From: Alphaproteobacteria bacterium
Lineage (GTDB): Bacteria; Pseudomonadota; Alphaproteobacteria; UBA7887
Direction: 5' to 3'
Length of the DNA stretch: 8,545 bases
Assembly: GCA_028289725.1 (NCBI GenBank)
Contig: JANQOH010000484.1
Coordinates: 1-8,545, forward strand
Shown here: piece after piece, positions 1 to 6,193 of the stretch
Layout of the letters: each line of letters begins with the position of its first letter
Position numbering within the stretch: position 1 is the stretch's first letter
Made by a program: the position numbers and the translations under genes
Notes under the pieces: model-generated
The model's input: only the letters and a program-made list of their open reading frames with translations
Databases searched by the model: none
What the model was told of the DNA's origin: nothing

Positions 1-290
1 CCCGCCATGCCGTTGCCGTGCTGCATGAACGCCTTCACGTGCGCGCCGAAACTGAATTGCCGCGGCGACGCATCGAAGTTATGCCCCACCTGCGACTGCG
101 GCCGGTCGATCTCCAACAGCTCGATGAAGCTGCGGTTGGTGAACTGTATCAGACGGTTCGACGTGCCCATGTGATCCGGGTGTGCCGCGCGCGGCGTGAC
201 CGTAAAGCCGAGCGCTTCCACCGCCCCCGCCGCCGCATCCAGATCGCCGACGGCGATCACGACATGATCAATCGCGCGGCCTGTATTCAT
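1..290 (-). CDS. VOC / glyoxalase-like domain protein (partial, C-terminus off the left edge)
   Basis: The minus strand reads from an ATG at 290-288 to the window edge without a stop, giving the first 96 residues. The N-terminus (IDHVVIAVGDLDAA, residues 7-20) is the classic first strand and helix of the vicinal-oxygen-chelate fold. It is followed by GTSNRLIQF (42-50) and FIELLEI (55-61). His9 and Glu57 sit where VOC metal ligands usually lie. The pattern fits the glyoxalase-like subgroup of single-chain VOC proteins, whose substrates are mostly unknown, so no reaction is assigned. The start lies 3 nt after the aminotransferase stop, in a TGA-AGC-ATG arrangement, and GGGGGTGA at the end of that gene can act as ribosome binding site. 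The two genes are therefore almost certainly co-transcribed. Family call fairly sure; function unknown. Confidence 0.8.
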   Translation of the reverse strand, partial: MNTGRAIDHVVIAVGDLDAAAGAVEALGFTVTPRAAHPDHMGTSNRLIQFTNRSFIELLEIDRPQSQVGHNFDASPRQFSFGAHVKAFMQHGNGMA

Positions 291-293
291 GCT

Positions 294-1517
294 TCACCCC
301 CGCGCGACGTTTGCGCCGCGTTCGGGGAGGCCGAATTCGCGGTGGCAAATGTCGGCGAGGCGGGCGACGCCTTCGCGGATGGTCTCGGGCGAGGGGAGAC
401 CAAAGCATAGGCGGATCGAATGACGACCCGTTTCGGGCTCGGCGACCCAGTCGGCGCCCGGATTGATTAGGATCTTCTCGGCGGCCGCGGCTTGCGCGAG
501 GCGCGTGGTATCGACCGTGTCCGGCAGTTTCACCCAAATGAAGATGCCGCCTTTTGGAACGCGGAATTCCGCCGCAACACCGAACTGCTCTTCCAATGCG
601 CTGACCACGGCGTCGCAGTTCTCCTTGAAGGTGCCGCGCAAGCGGGAAATGTGGTCGTCGAACTGTTCGCTGGCGTATTCCGCGAGCACCATTTGTTCGA
701 GCGCGCCCGTGCCGCCGTCGAACTTGACGGTCAGCATGCGGCTCAGAATGTCCCAGTCGGCGACGATGAAGCCGATACGGAGCGCGGGCGCGAGCGATTT
801 CGAGAACGAGCCGCAATGGATCACCCGCCCGCTTTGGTCGAGCGCGCGGATCGCCGGCGGGCGCGACCCATCCCAAGTCAGGTCCGCGTAACAGTCATCC
901 TCGAAGATCATTGTGTCGTAGGCTTCGGCGATGCGCAGCAGCGCCAGCCGGCGGTCGCGGCTCATCACCGTGCCGGTCGGGTTCTGCAATGTTGGGATGG
1001 TGTAGATATATTTCGGTCGCGTGCCGCGTGCCTTCATGTCCGCGAGCACGTTTTCAAGTTGGTCGGTCTTCAGGCCGTCATCGTCGACATTGATGCCGGT
1101 CCACGTCGCGCCGGCGCGCCGCAGTCGGCCGAAAATGCCGCCATAGGACTGCGCTTCGGTGATCACCGAGTCGCCGGGCTCGACCAAGACGTCATTGACC
1201 AGATCGAGCGCTTGAAGCGATCCCGAAGTGATCAGGAGTTGCTCAGGCGTGCACGCGATCTCGGCATAGCGCTTGAGCTTGTCGGCGAGAAAGCGGCGCA
1301 GCGGCAGATAGCCCTGCGGACCGTTGTCCATATTGTAGGTGGCGAGCGACGCGCCTTCGCGCGCGATCACGCGCTTCGCGGCTTCGGCGAGCGCGTCGGA
1401 GGGAATGCTGCCCGGATTATTATGCCCACCGACGAAATTGAGTTCCGGATAGCCGCCCCACGCGGCGGCCGGCGGCGGCAGGTCCTTGCGAAGATGCGGC
1501 GTAACGTCGAATGGCAT
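294..1517 (-). CDS. PLP-dependent aminotransferase, class I/II (LysN / MocR-like family)
   Basis: The 407-aa product has the normal length for fold-type I aminotransferases that lack a GntR domain. Visible motifs are NMDNGPQGYLPLR (62-74), the NPTG loop (179-182), and DDCY (207-210), with Asp207 expected to hold the pyridine nitrogen and Tyr210 the PLP oxygen. SFSKSLAPALRIG (237-249) carries the probable Schiff-base Lys240, and SIRLCF has Arg369 as the probable substrate-carboxylate anchor. This set is typical of 2-aminoadipate aminotransferase (LysN) and related broad-specificity amino acid transaminases; the true substrate cannot be read from sequence. The protein is cytoplasmic. The ATG is preceded by AGGAG with 6 nt spacing (1524-1528), which fixes the start. 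It is first in an operon with the downstream VOC gene, which might act on the same substrate or product (inference). Confidence 0.92.
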   Translation of the reverse strand: MPFDVTPHLRKDLPPPAAAWGGYPELNFVGGHNNPGSIPSDALAEAAKRVIAREGASLATYNMDNGPQGYLPLRRFLADKLKRYAEIACTPEQLLITSGSLQALDLVNDVLVEPGDSVITEAQSYGGIFGRLRRAGATWTGINVDDDGLKTDQLENVLADMKARGTRPKYIYTIPTLQNPTGTVMSRDRRLALLRIAEAYDTMIFEDDCYADLTWDGSRPPAIRALDQSGRVIHCGSFSKSLAPALRIGFIVADWDILSRMLTVKFDGGTGALEQMVLAEYASEQFDDHISRLRGTFKENCDAVVSALEEQFGVAAEFRVPKGGIFIWVKLPDTVDTTRLAQAAAAEKILINPGADWVAEPETGRHSIRLCFGLPSPETIREGVARLADICHREFGLPERGANVARG

Positions 1518-1763
1518 GAGCGGCTCCTGTCCTTATCGCCGCTTCTTTGCGCCACGCCCCGCGCCCCGTCAACCGCTTATGCAGCATGGCCGCTGCGCCG
1601 GCGGGCGATGCGGTCGAACCAGTCCGGTCACGGGTCGTGTCTTGCGGATGCGGCGAATTCGCGCCACGATCCGCTTACACGTCCAGGTTCGTATTGGACG
1701 GGTATGCTCAACCGATTTGTTGGCAGGGGCCCCAACAGTTCGAGTTGCACGGGGGGACCGGCA
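1518..1763. promoter_or_regulatory. Divergent intergenic region between aminotransferase and membrane protein genes
   Basis: The two flanking genes are transcribed away from this 246-nt spacer, so it must hold promoters for both. On the minus strand a TTGACG hexamer (1572-1567) lies about 50 nt before the aminotransferase ATG, but no good -10 box follows at standard spacing. On the plus strand TATGCT (1703-1708) resembles a -10 box, without a matching -35. No convincing operator palindrome or riboswitch was seen. The position of promoters is inferred from gene arrangement rather than from strong motifs. Confidence 0.3.
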
Positions 1764-2483
1764 ATGGCGTTCGACAGACCATTCTACGGCGAGGGCTGGC
1801 GCGTTTGGAAAAACGTGCTGCCGTTCGTTGCGATCGCCATTGTTGGCGAATACGGGCTGACCGCCTTTGGCGAATTGTCCGAATCCGCCGGCGCGACAGC
1901 GTTTCCCAGCGCCTTCATCTGGGCGCTGCTGGCCTATGCGGCGCACGCCGAAGTGCTGTTGGGCAGCAGCAAAGGCAAAAACGTCGATGCCGTACGCGTC
2001 TTGATCTTCACCCTTATTACGATTGGGCTGTTTCTTATCATCCTCGTGCCGGCAATCGCGTTCGCCGTCTACAGTGCGTTTCAGGCGCGCCCGCTGGAAG
2101 AGGTGCTGATTATCCTTGTGCCCGGTGTTGGGCTTGCGACGCTGATATTGCTGTCGCTTCTTGGCACGGTTTTTCCCGCTTATGTCGCGAAAGCTGGCGG
2201 CGGTCTGGGAGCCGCCTTTTCGCGTGGCAGACGTCAATATTTTTGGACCTTTAACCGCTTATTGGCGGGGCCGGCCGTTGTTTATGCACTGGCATTAGTG
2301 ATCGCCGCCCTGCCGGAATTTCTTCCGGATACGCCGAGCGCACTTTTGGCCGACACTTACGTTCCGAACTTGGTCGCGTCCCTCGCGATCCTGATTTGCT
2401 TTGGATTGCAGTCCTTCGCCATCGTTATGACGGCGGTCATTTTGTCTCGAGCGTTTCTGCGGAGTACGCAGGAAGCGCCATAA
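1764..2483 (+). CDS. Six-helix integral membrane protein, unknown function
   Basis: The product has 239 residues and is not recognised. Hydrophobic segments lie at about 18-36, 46-64, 78-106, 113-138, 166-184 and 203-228, so six membrane-spanning helices are likely in the inner membrane. The soluble N-terminus is short and aromatic (MAFDRPFYGEGWRVWKN), and a basic loop (SRGRRQYFWTFNR, 153-165) is probably cytoplasmic. No catalytic motif, metal site or transporter signature is visible. The reading frame is open far upstream because it is antisense to the aminotransferase. The ATG at 1764 was chosen because the hydrophobic protein begins there and a G-rich run (1751-1757) sits just upstream; an in-frame ATG at 1704 would add 20 residues of unlikely composition. 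It stands alone, with a divergent neighbour before it and a convergent one after it. Confidence 0.75.
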   Translation: MAFDRPFYGEGWRVWKNVLPFVAIAIVGEYGLTAFGELSESAGATAFPSAFIWALLAYAAHAEVLLGSSKGKNVDAVRVLIFTLITIGLFLIILVPAIAFAVYSAFQARPLEEVLIILVPGVGLATLILLSLLGTVFPAYVAKAGGGLGAAFSRGRRQYFWTFNRLLAGPAVVYALALVIAALPEFLPDTPSALLADTYVPNLVASLAILICFGLQSFAIVMTAVILSRAFLRSTQEAP

Positions 2484-2551
2484 ACATAACGCGCGCTGGG
2501 TTGGCCGCGGTCGCAGAACCTTAGTTGTCGAGATGGATTAGATAGGTGTGC

Positions 2552-2881
2552 TCAGAGAATCTGATGACTGATCCGCTCAATGTCCTCTTCATCAGCGTGC
2601 AGAACGACGTATACGAAATTGATTAGTTCGAGCCGACTAAGGTCCGGCGCAAGGAACCGCGCCTTCTTTTGCACGGTATCGCGAAACGGCTCCAATTCCC
2701 GCAGCATGGGTTCTGTCCCGTCCATGAGCCCGACTTCGTCGGCACGAGTCAGTTTGTCCGCCAGAACCGTTCGCGCCTGCGTCAATTCTCGGTCATCGGA
2801 TGAAATCTCAATCCAAAGCCGCAAGAATTTCTCGATGGTTTGCTCATCAAAAAGCTCGTCAGCCCGGTCCCGCTTCAACAT
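2552..2881 (-). CDS. Hypothetical 109-aa helical, acidic cytoplasmic protein
   Basis: The family is not recognised. The sequence is rich in Glu, Asp, Leu and Arg, with no membrane segment, signal peptide or cysteine, and looks all-helical (for example DEQTIEKFLRLWIEISSDDREL near 12-33 and ADEEDIERISHQIL at the C-terminus). The start is forced: the codon directly before the ATG is an in-frame TGA, and GGAA lies 6 nt upstream as a modest ribosome binding site. The gene appears less GC-rich than the enzyme genes around it and sits in a gene-poor patch, which would suit a recently acquired or species-restricted gene. It is convergent with the six-helix membrane protein gene. The antisense 121-aa frame is Ser-rich and implausible, which supports this strand. 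Real gene likely; function unknown. Confidence 0.6.
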   Translation of the reverse strand: MLKRDRADELFDEQTIEKFLRLWIEISSDDRELTQARTVLADKLTRADEVGLMDGTEPMLRELEPFRDTVQKKARFLAPDLSRLELINFVYVVLHADEEDIERISHQIL

Positions 2882-3060
2882 TCAAGATTCCGAATTTCTT
2901 GCAAACTTTGGAAGCGATTGCCCAGACCAAATAGAGAGGCTCTAGGCGCATCAATCTCATTATAATGTATCGCGTCCCCAATTAGCGCGACGCTGACATG
3001 TTAGGGCACACCTTCTCTACTGGCCCCTAATCGAAAGCTGTGGCGGTGACAATCTCGATG
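2882..3060. other. AT-richer intergenic spacer with TTAGGG/CCCTAA inverted repeat
   Basis: No coding frame is supported in these 179 nt. An inverted repeat pairs TTAGGG (3001-3006) with CCCTAA (3025-3030) around an 18-nt loop, about 30 nt beyond the stop of the small membrane protein gene on the minus strand. It could be a weak transcription stop but has no T-tract. The rest should hold the promoter of the 109-aa gene on the minus strand; TATAATG lies on the plus strand at 2961-2967, and no clear matching -35 was found for either direction. Confidence 0.3.
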
Positions 3061-3267
3061 TCATTCCTTGTGGCTCCGGACGTTTTGCGGTTCGCCTTTT
3101 TGGACGGCATTCGGTGCGTCGCGCACGCGCCCGGCAATGGCGTCGTAATCTGGGAGGGGTGAGTAGGATTTTTGGCCGCTGCGTGGCAGCGCGGTTCCCC
3201 AGCGCAAGAACGCGCCGATGGCGAGCAATATCACAAATCCCGCTATGACGGCATAAAGGATCTCCAT
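3061..3267 (-). CDS. Small single-pass membrane protein (68 aa), unknown function
   Basis: The product starts MEILYAVIAGFVILLAIGAFLRWG, one strong membrane helix at about residues 4-24. A polar tail of about 44 residues (SYSPLPDYDAIAGRVRDAPNAVQ) is probably cytoplasmic. There are no cysteines and no lipobox. The amphipathic division into helix and tail is much more protein-like than the overlapping 87-aa frame (start 3280), which is Arg/Pro-rich and was rejected. There is no clear Shine-Dalgarno before the ATG at 3267; instead a palindrome (3273-3285) lies six bases upstream, so initiation may be weak or structured. The family is not recognised. The gene is orphan-like, in the gene-poor middle of the window, and could share a transcript with the broken micro-ORF upstream. 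Confidence 0.55.
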   Translation of the reverse strand: MEILYAVIAGFVILLAIGAFLRWGTALPRSGQKSYSPLPDYDAIAGRVRDAPNAVQKGEPQNVRSHKE

Positions 3268-3272
3268 GAGAA

Positions 3273-3285
3273 GTGATCATATCAC
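3273..3285. repeat. Short perfect palindrome GTGAT-CAT-ATCAC before the 68-aa gene
   Basis: Two 5-nt arms, GTGAT and ATCAC, flank CAT and end six bases before the start codon of the minus-strand small membrane protein gene. The placement, where a Shine-Dalgarno would be expected, makes a small operator or a translation-blocking hairpin possible. At this size it may also be chance. Confidence 0.3.
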
Positions 3286-3320
3286 GTGCGCCACTTAGGG
3301 GGGCACGAGCGAAGCTTGCC

Positions 3321-3435
3321 CTAATTCAACCGGCCCACCGATTTAGAGGCGATGAGCAGACCGACGGCGACGCAAGCGCCCAAACAGCCCCAAAAGCCAG
3401 CGCCGTCAACCCGCACCGGGACCAAGATCGTCCAT
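3321..3435 (-). pseudogene. Possible broken micro-ORF for a ~37-aa single-helix peptide
   Basis: On the minus strand a perfect AGGAGG (3446-3441) stands 5 nt before an ATG at 3435-3433. That frame reads MDDLGPGAG and then stops with TGA at 3408-3406. In the neighbouring frame the sequence continues without a stop to TAG (3323-3321) and encodes a membrane-like segment, GFWGCLGACVAVGLLIASKSVGRLN. Dropping one G of the GGG before the stop would join the two into a continuous peptide with one helix. The best ribosome binding site of the region therefore serves a 9-codon frame that stops just before a plausible coding stretch. Options are a decayed small gene, a sequencing error, a leader peptide or chance. 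The strand and distance would allow co-transcription with the 68-aa gene. Confidence 0.3.
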
Positions 3436-3626
3436 CAATGCCTCCTACAGAGAATCAAAAAATCTGTATAAGCTGCTTAATTTTCTGAATTTTCGATATT
3501 TCCCATACCGGATATCAGGAGCGCGCGGGGCGTTTAGGACCATCGGTGCCGGCGTTGAAATATGGGGCGCGGGCTACACCTTCATACTCATTCAGATTTC
3601 ATCCTGTCATGGCATTGGTGTGATTT

Positions 3627-4007
3627 ATGGAAAACGGCAAGATTAGCGTTGCGATTGTGGGGGGCGGCGAGACCGGTACGCCCATGCTGCAACAGTTTTT
3701 GGATTTAGATTTCGTCGACGTGCGCGGTGTGTCGGACCTGGACGCCAAGGCGCCGGGCATGACGCTGGCGAAGAAGCACGGCATTGAAGCGACCACCGAG
3801 TTTCTCGACTTGGTGAAGCACAATATCGGCCTCGATATCGTGATCGACGCCACCGGCGTCGAAGAGGTCCGGAAGACCCTGCGGGCACATTTGGCCGACA
3901 CCGACAACCAGCATACCGTGGTCGTCAGTCAATCGATTTCGCGCTTGCTGATGTCGATGGCGAACGGTTCGCTGGTCGATCTCAAACACGATCGCCACGG
4001 CTACTAA
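3627..4007 (+). CDS. Stand-alone Rossmann-fold NAD(P)-binding domain protein (126 aa)
   Basis: The N-terminus ISVAIVGGGETGTPML (6-21) is a first beta strand and glycine-rich turn (Gly12, Gly14, Gly17) of a dinucleotide-binding fold. GVSDLDAKAPGMTLAKKHGI (34-53) has an acidic residue after strand two (Asp37) and the helix typical of Gfo/Idh- and DapB-like domains. LDIVIDATG (69-77) is the fourth strand. The chain ends after HTVVVSQSISRLLMSM without any catalytic or oligomerisation domain, so it cannot be a complete dehydrogenase. From memory, similar ~125-residue Rossmann domains occur before PAS/histidine kinase modules and alone, suggesting ligand or redox sensing (inference). The start is forced by an in-frame TGA two codons upstream; GGTG at 3617-3620 is a weak ribosome binding site. 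C-terminal truncation cannot be excluded. Confidence 0.7.
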   Translation: MENGKISVAIVGGGETGTPMLQQFLDLDFVDVRGVSDLDAKAPGMTLAKKHGIEATTEFLDLVKHNIGLDIVIDATGVEEVRKTLRAHLADTDNQHTVVVSQSISRLLMSMANGSLVDLKHDRHGY

Positions 4008-4110
4008 GCAAACCGGCCGGCCGAGCGCATCGGCCATCACCTTTAGATCGCGGTAGGCCAGCCCTTCGTTGGGCGCTGGTCTGCCGCGATTTGCGTCTGG
4101 CGGTCCCCTG
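4008..4110 (-). mobile_element. Possible transposase fragment (IS5-like fossil), weak
   Basis: Read on the minus strand, the segment encodes NEGLAYRDLKVMADALGRPVCL. This resembles the conserved block around 'GL.TKIH..VDALGRPV' found in many IS5-family transposases. No start, terminal inverted repeat, target duplication or the preceding and following transposase motifs were found, and the same reading runs on into the antisense of the Rossmann gene. It is at best a decayed remnant and may be chance in GC-rich DNA. The rest of the gap to 4224 shows nothing further except the ribosome binding site for the next gene. Confidence 0.25.
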
Positions 4111-4224
4111 GTGGCATAAATCCGGAAACTGGATTTGGTCGGCCCTTGCCCCAGCGCATCGCGCGTTTCGGCACTGCGGTCGAGTTCCATTTCGCCAAAA
4201 TATGAGACGCGAGGGGCCGCACGC

Positions 4225-5067
4225 ATGCCTGACACGGGAACTTACACGCCGCCGAAAGTTTGGACTTGGGACGCCGAGAATGGCGGCAAATGGTCGGGCA
4301 TCAACCGACCGACCGCCGGGGCGCAGCACGAAAAAGAACTGCCGGTCGGCGAACATCCGCTGCAGCTTCATTCCCTCGGGACGCCGAACGGGGTCAAGGT
4401 CACGATCATGCTGGAGGAGCTTCTGGCGCTCGGCAAAAGCGGCGCGGAATACGACGCCTGGATGATCAATATCGGTGATGGCGATCAATTTGGCAGCGGG
4501 TTTGTCGAGATCAATCCAAATTCCAAGATCCCCGCTTTGTTGGATCGCAGCACCACGCCGCCGACGCGGGTGTTTGAATCCGGTGCGATCTTGCTTTACC
4601 TCGCGGAAAAATTCGACGCGTTTCTCCCCGTCGATCCGTCAGAGCGCGCGGAGTGCTTTTCCTGGCTTTTCTGGCAGATGGGCAGCGCGCCGTTCCTTGG
4701 CGGCGGCTTCGGGCATTTCTACGCTTACGCGCCGGAAAAATTCCAATACCCGATCGACCGCTATGCGATGGAGGTCAAACGCCAACTCGACGTTCTGGAC
4801 CAGAATCTCGCGGACCGGCGCTACCTTTGCGGCGACGCGTACAACATCTCGGACATTGCGACGTATCCATGGTATGGCAACCTTGTGCTGAATAACGCCT
4901 ACGAGGCCGGCGAATTCTTAGACGTCGATACCTACAAAAACGTGGTTTGCTGGGCAAAAGAAATTGAGGCCCGCCCGGCGGTCCAACGCGGCCGTCGCGT
5001 CAACCGCAGCCCGAAAAATTTCGAAGGCGCAATTCGCGAGCGTCACGCCGCCAGCGACTTGGATTGA
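4225..5067 (+). CDS. yghU: Glutathione S-transferase, YghU-type (disulfide-bond reductase)
   Basis: The 280-aa product matches the known E. coli YghU closely along its whole length (288 aa there). Shared blocks include KVWTWD (11-16), EKELPVGEHPLQLHSLGTPNGVKVTIMLEELLALG (36-70), YDAWMINIGDGDQFGSGFVEINPNSKIPAL, RVFESGAILLYLAEKF, APFLGGGFGHFY, and the ending RPAVQRGRRVNR. The NPNSKIPAL and ESG motifs form the thioredoxin-like glutathione site. YghU-type enzymes (Nu class) bind two glutathione molecules and have glutathione-disulfide reductase and organic-hydroperoxide activity in the cytoplasm. The ATG at 4225 was chosen because homology begins right there (MPDTGTYTPPKVW) and GAGGGG lies 8 nt upstream; the longer in-frame start at 4135 adds 30 unrelated residues. 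Another glutathione-linked gene follows 122 nt downstream. Confidence 0.95.
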   Translation: MPDTGTYTPPKVWTWDAENGGKWSGINRPTAGAQHEKELPVGEHPLQLHSLGTPNGVKVTIMLEELLALGKSGAEYDAWMINIGDGDQFGSGFVEINPNSKIPALLDRSTTPPTRVFESGAILLYLAEKFDAFLPVDPSERAECFSWLFWQMGSAPFLGGGFGHFYAYAPEKFQYPIDRYAMEVKRQLDVLDQNLADRRYLCGDAYNISDIATYPWYGNLVLNNAYEAGEFLDVDTYKNVVCWAKEIEARPAVQRGRRVNRSPKNFEGAIRERHAASDLD

Positions 5068-5189
5068 CGTCGGCTTAACGCGCGGCGGTCGATCCAAGGC
5101 GATCGCCGCGCCAACGCGAACCCAGCGCGACTTTGCGGACATTACCGGGTATAGATCAGGTACAACCGTGACAAACCTAGGATTCGGCG
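5068..5189 (+). promoter_or_regulatory. Spacer before the isomerase gene with a possible -10 box
   Basis: The 122 nt between the two glutathione-linked genes contain TATAGA (5150-5155), about 35 nt before the isomerase ATG, as a possible -10 element. No standard -35 is seen at 16-18 nt spacing, and no terminator hairpin follows the upstream stop. The genes could be read together or the second may have its own start site. Confidence 0.25.
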
Positions 5190-5795
5190 ATGTCTGACGC
5201 GAAACCGATTACGTTTTGGTTCTCCATCGGCAGCACCTATAGCTACCTAAGCATCATGCGTTTGGCGGATGTCGCGCGCGAGGCCGGCGTCAGCTTTGAC
5301 TGGCGTCCGTACAGCGTGCGTGCGGTGATGACGGAGATGAACAATATTCCCTTCGCGAACAAGCCAATCAAGGCGCGTTATATGTGGCGCGATATTGAGC
5401 GGCGTACCGAGAAATATGGCCTCGAGGCTGTGCTGCCAGCGCCGTATCCGCTCGAAAATTTTGATTTGGCCAACCGCGTCGCGATCGTGGCGCGGCAGGA
5501 GGGTTGGTGTCCCGCCTATGTTGTTGCGACCTATCGTCGGTGGTTTCAGCAAGGCCAGCCCGCCGGAAGCGAGCCGAATTTGACCGAGAGTTTGATCGAG
5601 GCCGGCCAAGACCCCCAACGCGTGATTGAGCAGGCTGGTTCGGACGACACCGAAGCCGCCTATTTGGCGGCAACCGAGGAAGCCCGTGGTCTTGGCATAT
5701 TCGGGGCGCCGACTTTTGCAGTCGGAGAGGAACTGTTCTGGGGCGACGATCGGCTGGAAGACGCCATCGCCTGGCATCGGACCGGCAAAGTTTGA
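5190..5795 (+). CDS. 2-hydroxychromene-2-carboxylate isomerase / kappa-class GST family (DsbA-like fold)
   Basis: The 201-aa product has the usual length for this family. FWFSIGSTYSYLSI (9-22) carries the strand and Ser15, which aligns with the glutathione-contacting serine of NahD (motif S-x-x-S-Y-L). GIFGAPTFAVGEELFWGDDRL (169-189) is the family signature, with cis-proline Pro174 and the WGxDRL end. Characterised members isomerise 2-hydroxychromene-2-carboxylate with glutathione in naphthalene breakdown. No other aromatic degradation gene lies in this window, so the substrate here may be different. The protein is cytoplasmic, with no signal peptide and no CxxC redox pair, arguing against a disulfide oxidoreductase role. 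TAGGA stands 7 nt before the ATG. The YghU-type gene upstream points to a shared use of glutathione in detoxification or redox metabolism (inference). Confidence 0.9.
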   Translation: MSDAKPITFWFSIGSTYSYLSIMRLADVAREAGVSFDWRPYSVRAVMTEMNNIPFANKPIKARYMWRDIERRTEKYGLEAVLPAPYPLENFDLANRVAIVARQEGWCPAYVVATYRRWFQQGQPAGSEPNLTESLIEAGQDPQRVIEQAGSDDTEAAYLAATEEARGLGIFGAPTFAVGEELFWGDDRLEDAIAWHRTGKV

Positions 5796-5823
5796 GGTGC
5801 AAAGCGAGCGATCGACCGTCCGC

Positions 5824-6120
5824 TCATCGCACGCGGCTTAGATAGCCGAATTCGCTCAATGGGAACAGGACGGCGAGCGCGGCGATGAGGGCCACGGTGA
5901 GAACCATAGTGCGGCGCGCGAGCACGACGTCCCTGTGCTTGCTGTACGCCATGCCGGCAAACGGCAGCGCCAGGAGAACCAACACCAAGCTCGCCAAGTT
6001 TGCGATGGGGATCGCCAGGGCAGAGGCGTAGGTCGGGTCGACTTGATTACTGATGAGGGCCGCGATCATCAGGCCCGACGCGCCGGTCAACAGGACGATG
6101 GCGATACCCAGAACGATCAT
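5824..6120 (-). CDS. Small membrane protein with three predicted helices (98 aa)
   Basis: The sequence is almost wholly hydrophobic: helices at about 2-23 (IVLGIAIVLLTGASGLMIAAL), 31-59 and 71-90, with a short charged connection KHRDVVLARR (61-70) that is probably cytoplasmic. It is not recognised, and no signature residues are seen. The ATG at 6120 has GGGAG (6132-6128) at 7 nt spacing, a good ribosome binding site, so the start is well supported. The gene lies 73 nt downstream of another small membrane protein gene on the same strand, and the two are probably one transcript. It is convergent with the isomerase gene, with only 28 nt between the stops. Function unknown; a small inner-membrane protein is all that can be said. 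Confidence 0.7.
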   Translation of the reverse strand: MIVLGIAIVLLTGASGLMIAALISNQVDPTYASALAIPIANLASLVLVLLALPFAGMAYSKHRDVVLARRTMVLTVALIAALAVLFPLSEFGYLSRVR

Positions 6121-6193
6121 AATGGATCTCCCATACGTGGGATACTGAAGCGAGTGGAAAGGAAACCGAGTCCGCGTACGAAGGACCGTCGCT

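Larger units (their letters stand above)
3268..3626. other. 359-nt divergent gap with no intact long gene
   Basis: The flanking genes diverge, so promoters for both are expected here. The segment 3447-3510 is clearly AT-rich (for example TGTATAAG and TTTTCGATATTTCC) and is the likeliest promoter area. On the minus strand TTATAC (3471-3466) could be a -10 box about 20 nt before a strong Shine-Dalgarno at 3446-3441. The gap also holds the palindrome at 3273-3285 and a possible frame-broken micro-ORF (3321-3435). From 3510 to 3600 nothing recognisable was found. Confidence 0.3.

Noticed and set aside
492..1763. Long plus-strand open frame antisense to the aminotransferase, continuous with the membrane protein gene
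   Set aside because: The translation is Arg/Ala/Glu-rich with no family resemblance and mirrors the third-codon GC bias of the real minus-strand gene; the true gene starts at 1764.
2580..2945. Plus-strand 121-aa Ser-rich frame
   Set aside because: It is antisense to the better-supported 109-aa gene, and its Ser/Arg composition is typical of a shadow frame.
3017..3280. Minus-strand 87-aa frame overlapping the 68-aa membrane protein
   Set aside because: Arg/Pro-rich with no hydrophobic core; the overlapping frame has a clean membrane helix and a sensible tail.
3273..3488. Plus-strand 71-aa frame
   Set aside because: No ribosome binding site and low-complexity composition; the opposite strand holds the AGGAGG and the helix-like peptide.
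4012..4021. ACCGGCCGGC palindrome after the Rossmann gene as terminator or operator
   Set aside because: Too short and of a kind expected by chance in GC-rich DNA; no T-tract or partner sites.
3705..4235. Minus-strand 176-aa frame across the Rossmann gene and the gap
   Set aside because: Mostly antisense to the Rossmann gene and without a start signal; only its middle part (about 4010-4100) was kept, as a weak transposase remnant.
5247..5777. Minus-strand 176-aa frame over the isomerase gene
   Set aside because: Antisense shadow of a clearly recognised plus-strand enzyme.
5796..5823. Possible GAGCG...CGCTC bidirectional terminator between the convergent isomerase and 98-aa genes
   Set aside because: Only a five-base stem with a ten-base loop and no T-tract on either side; not supportable.
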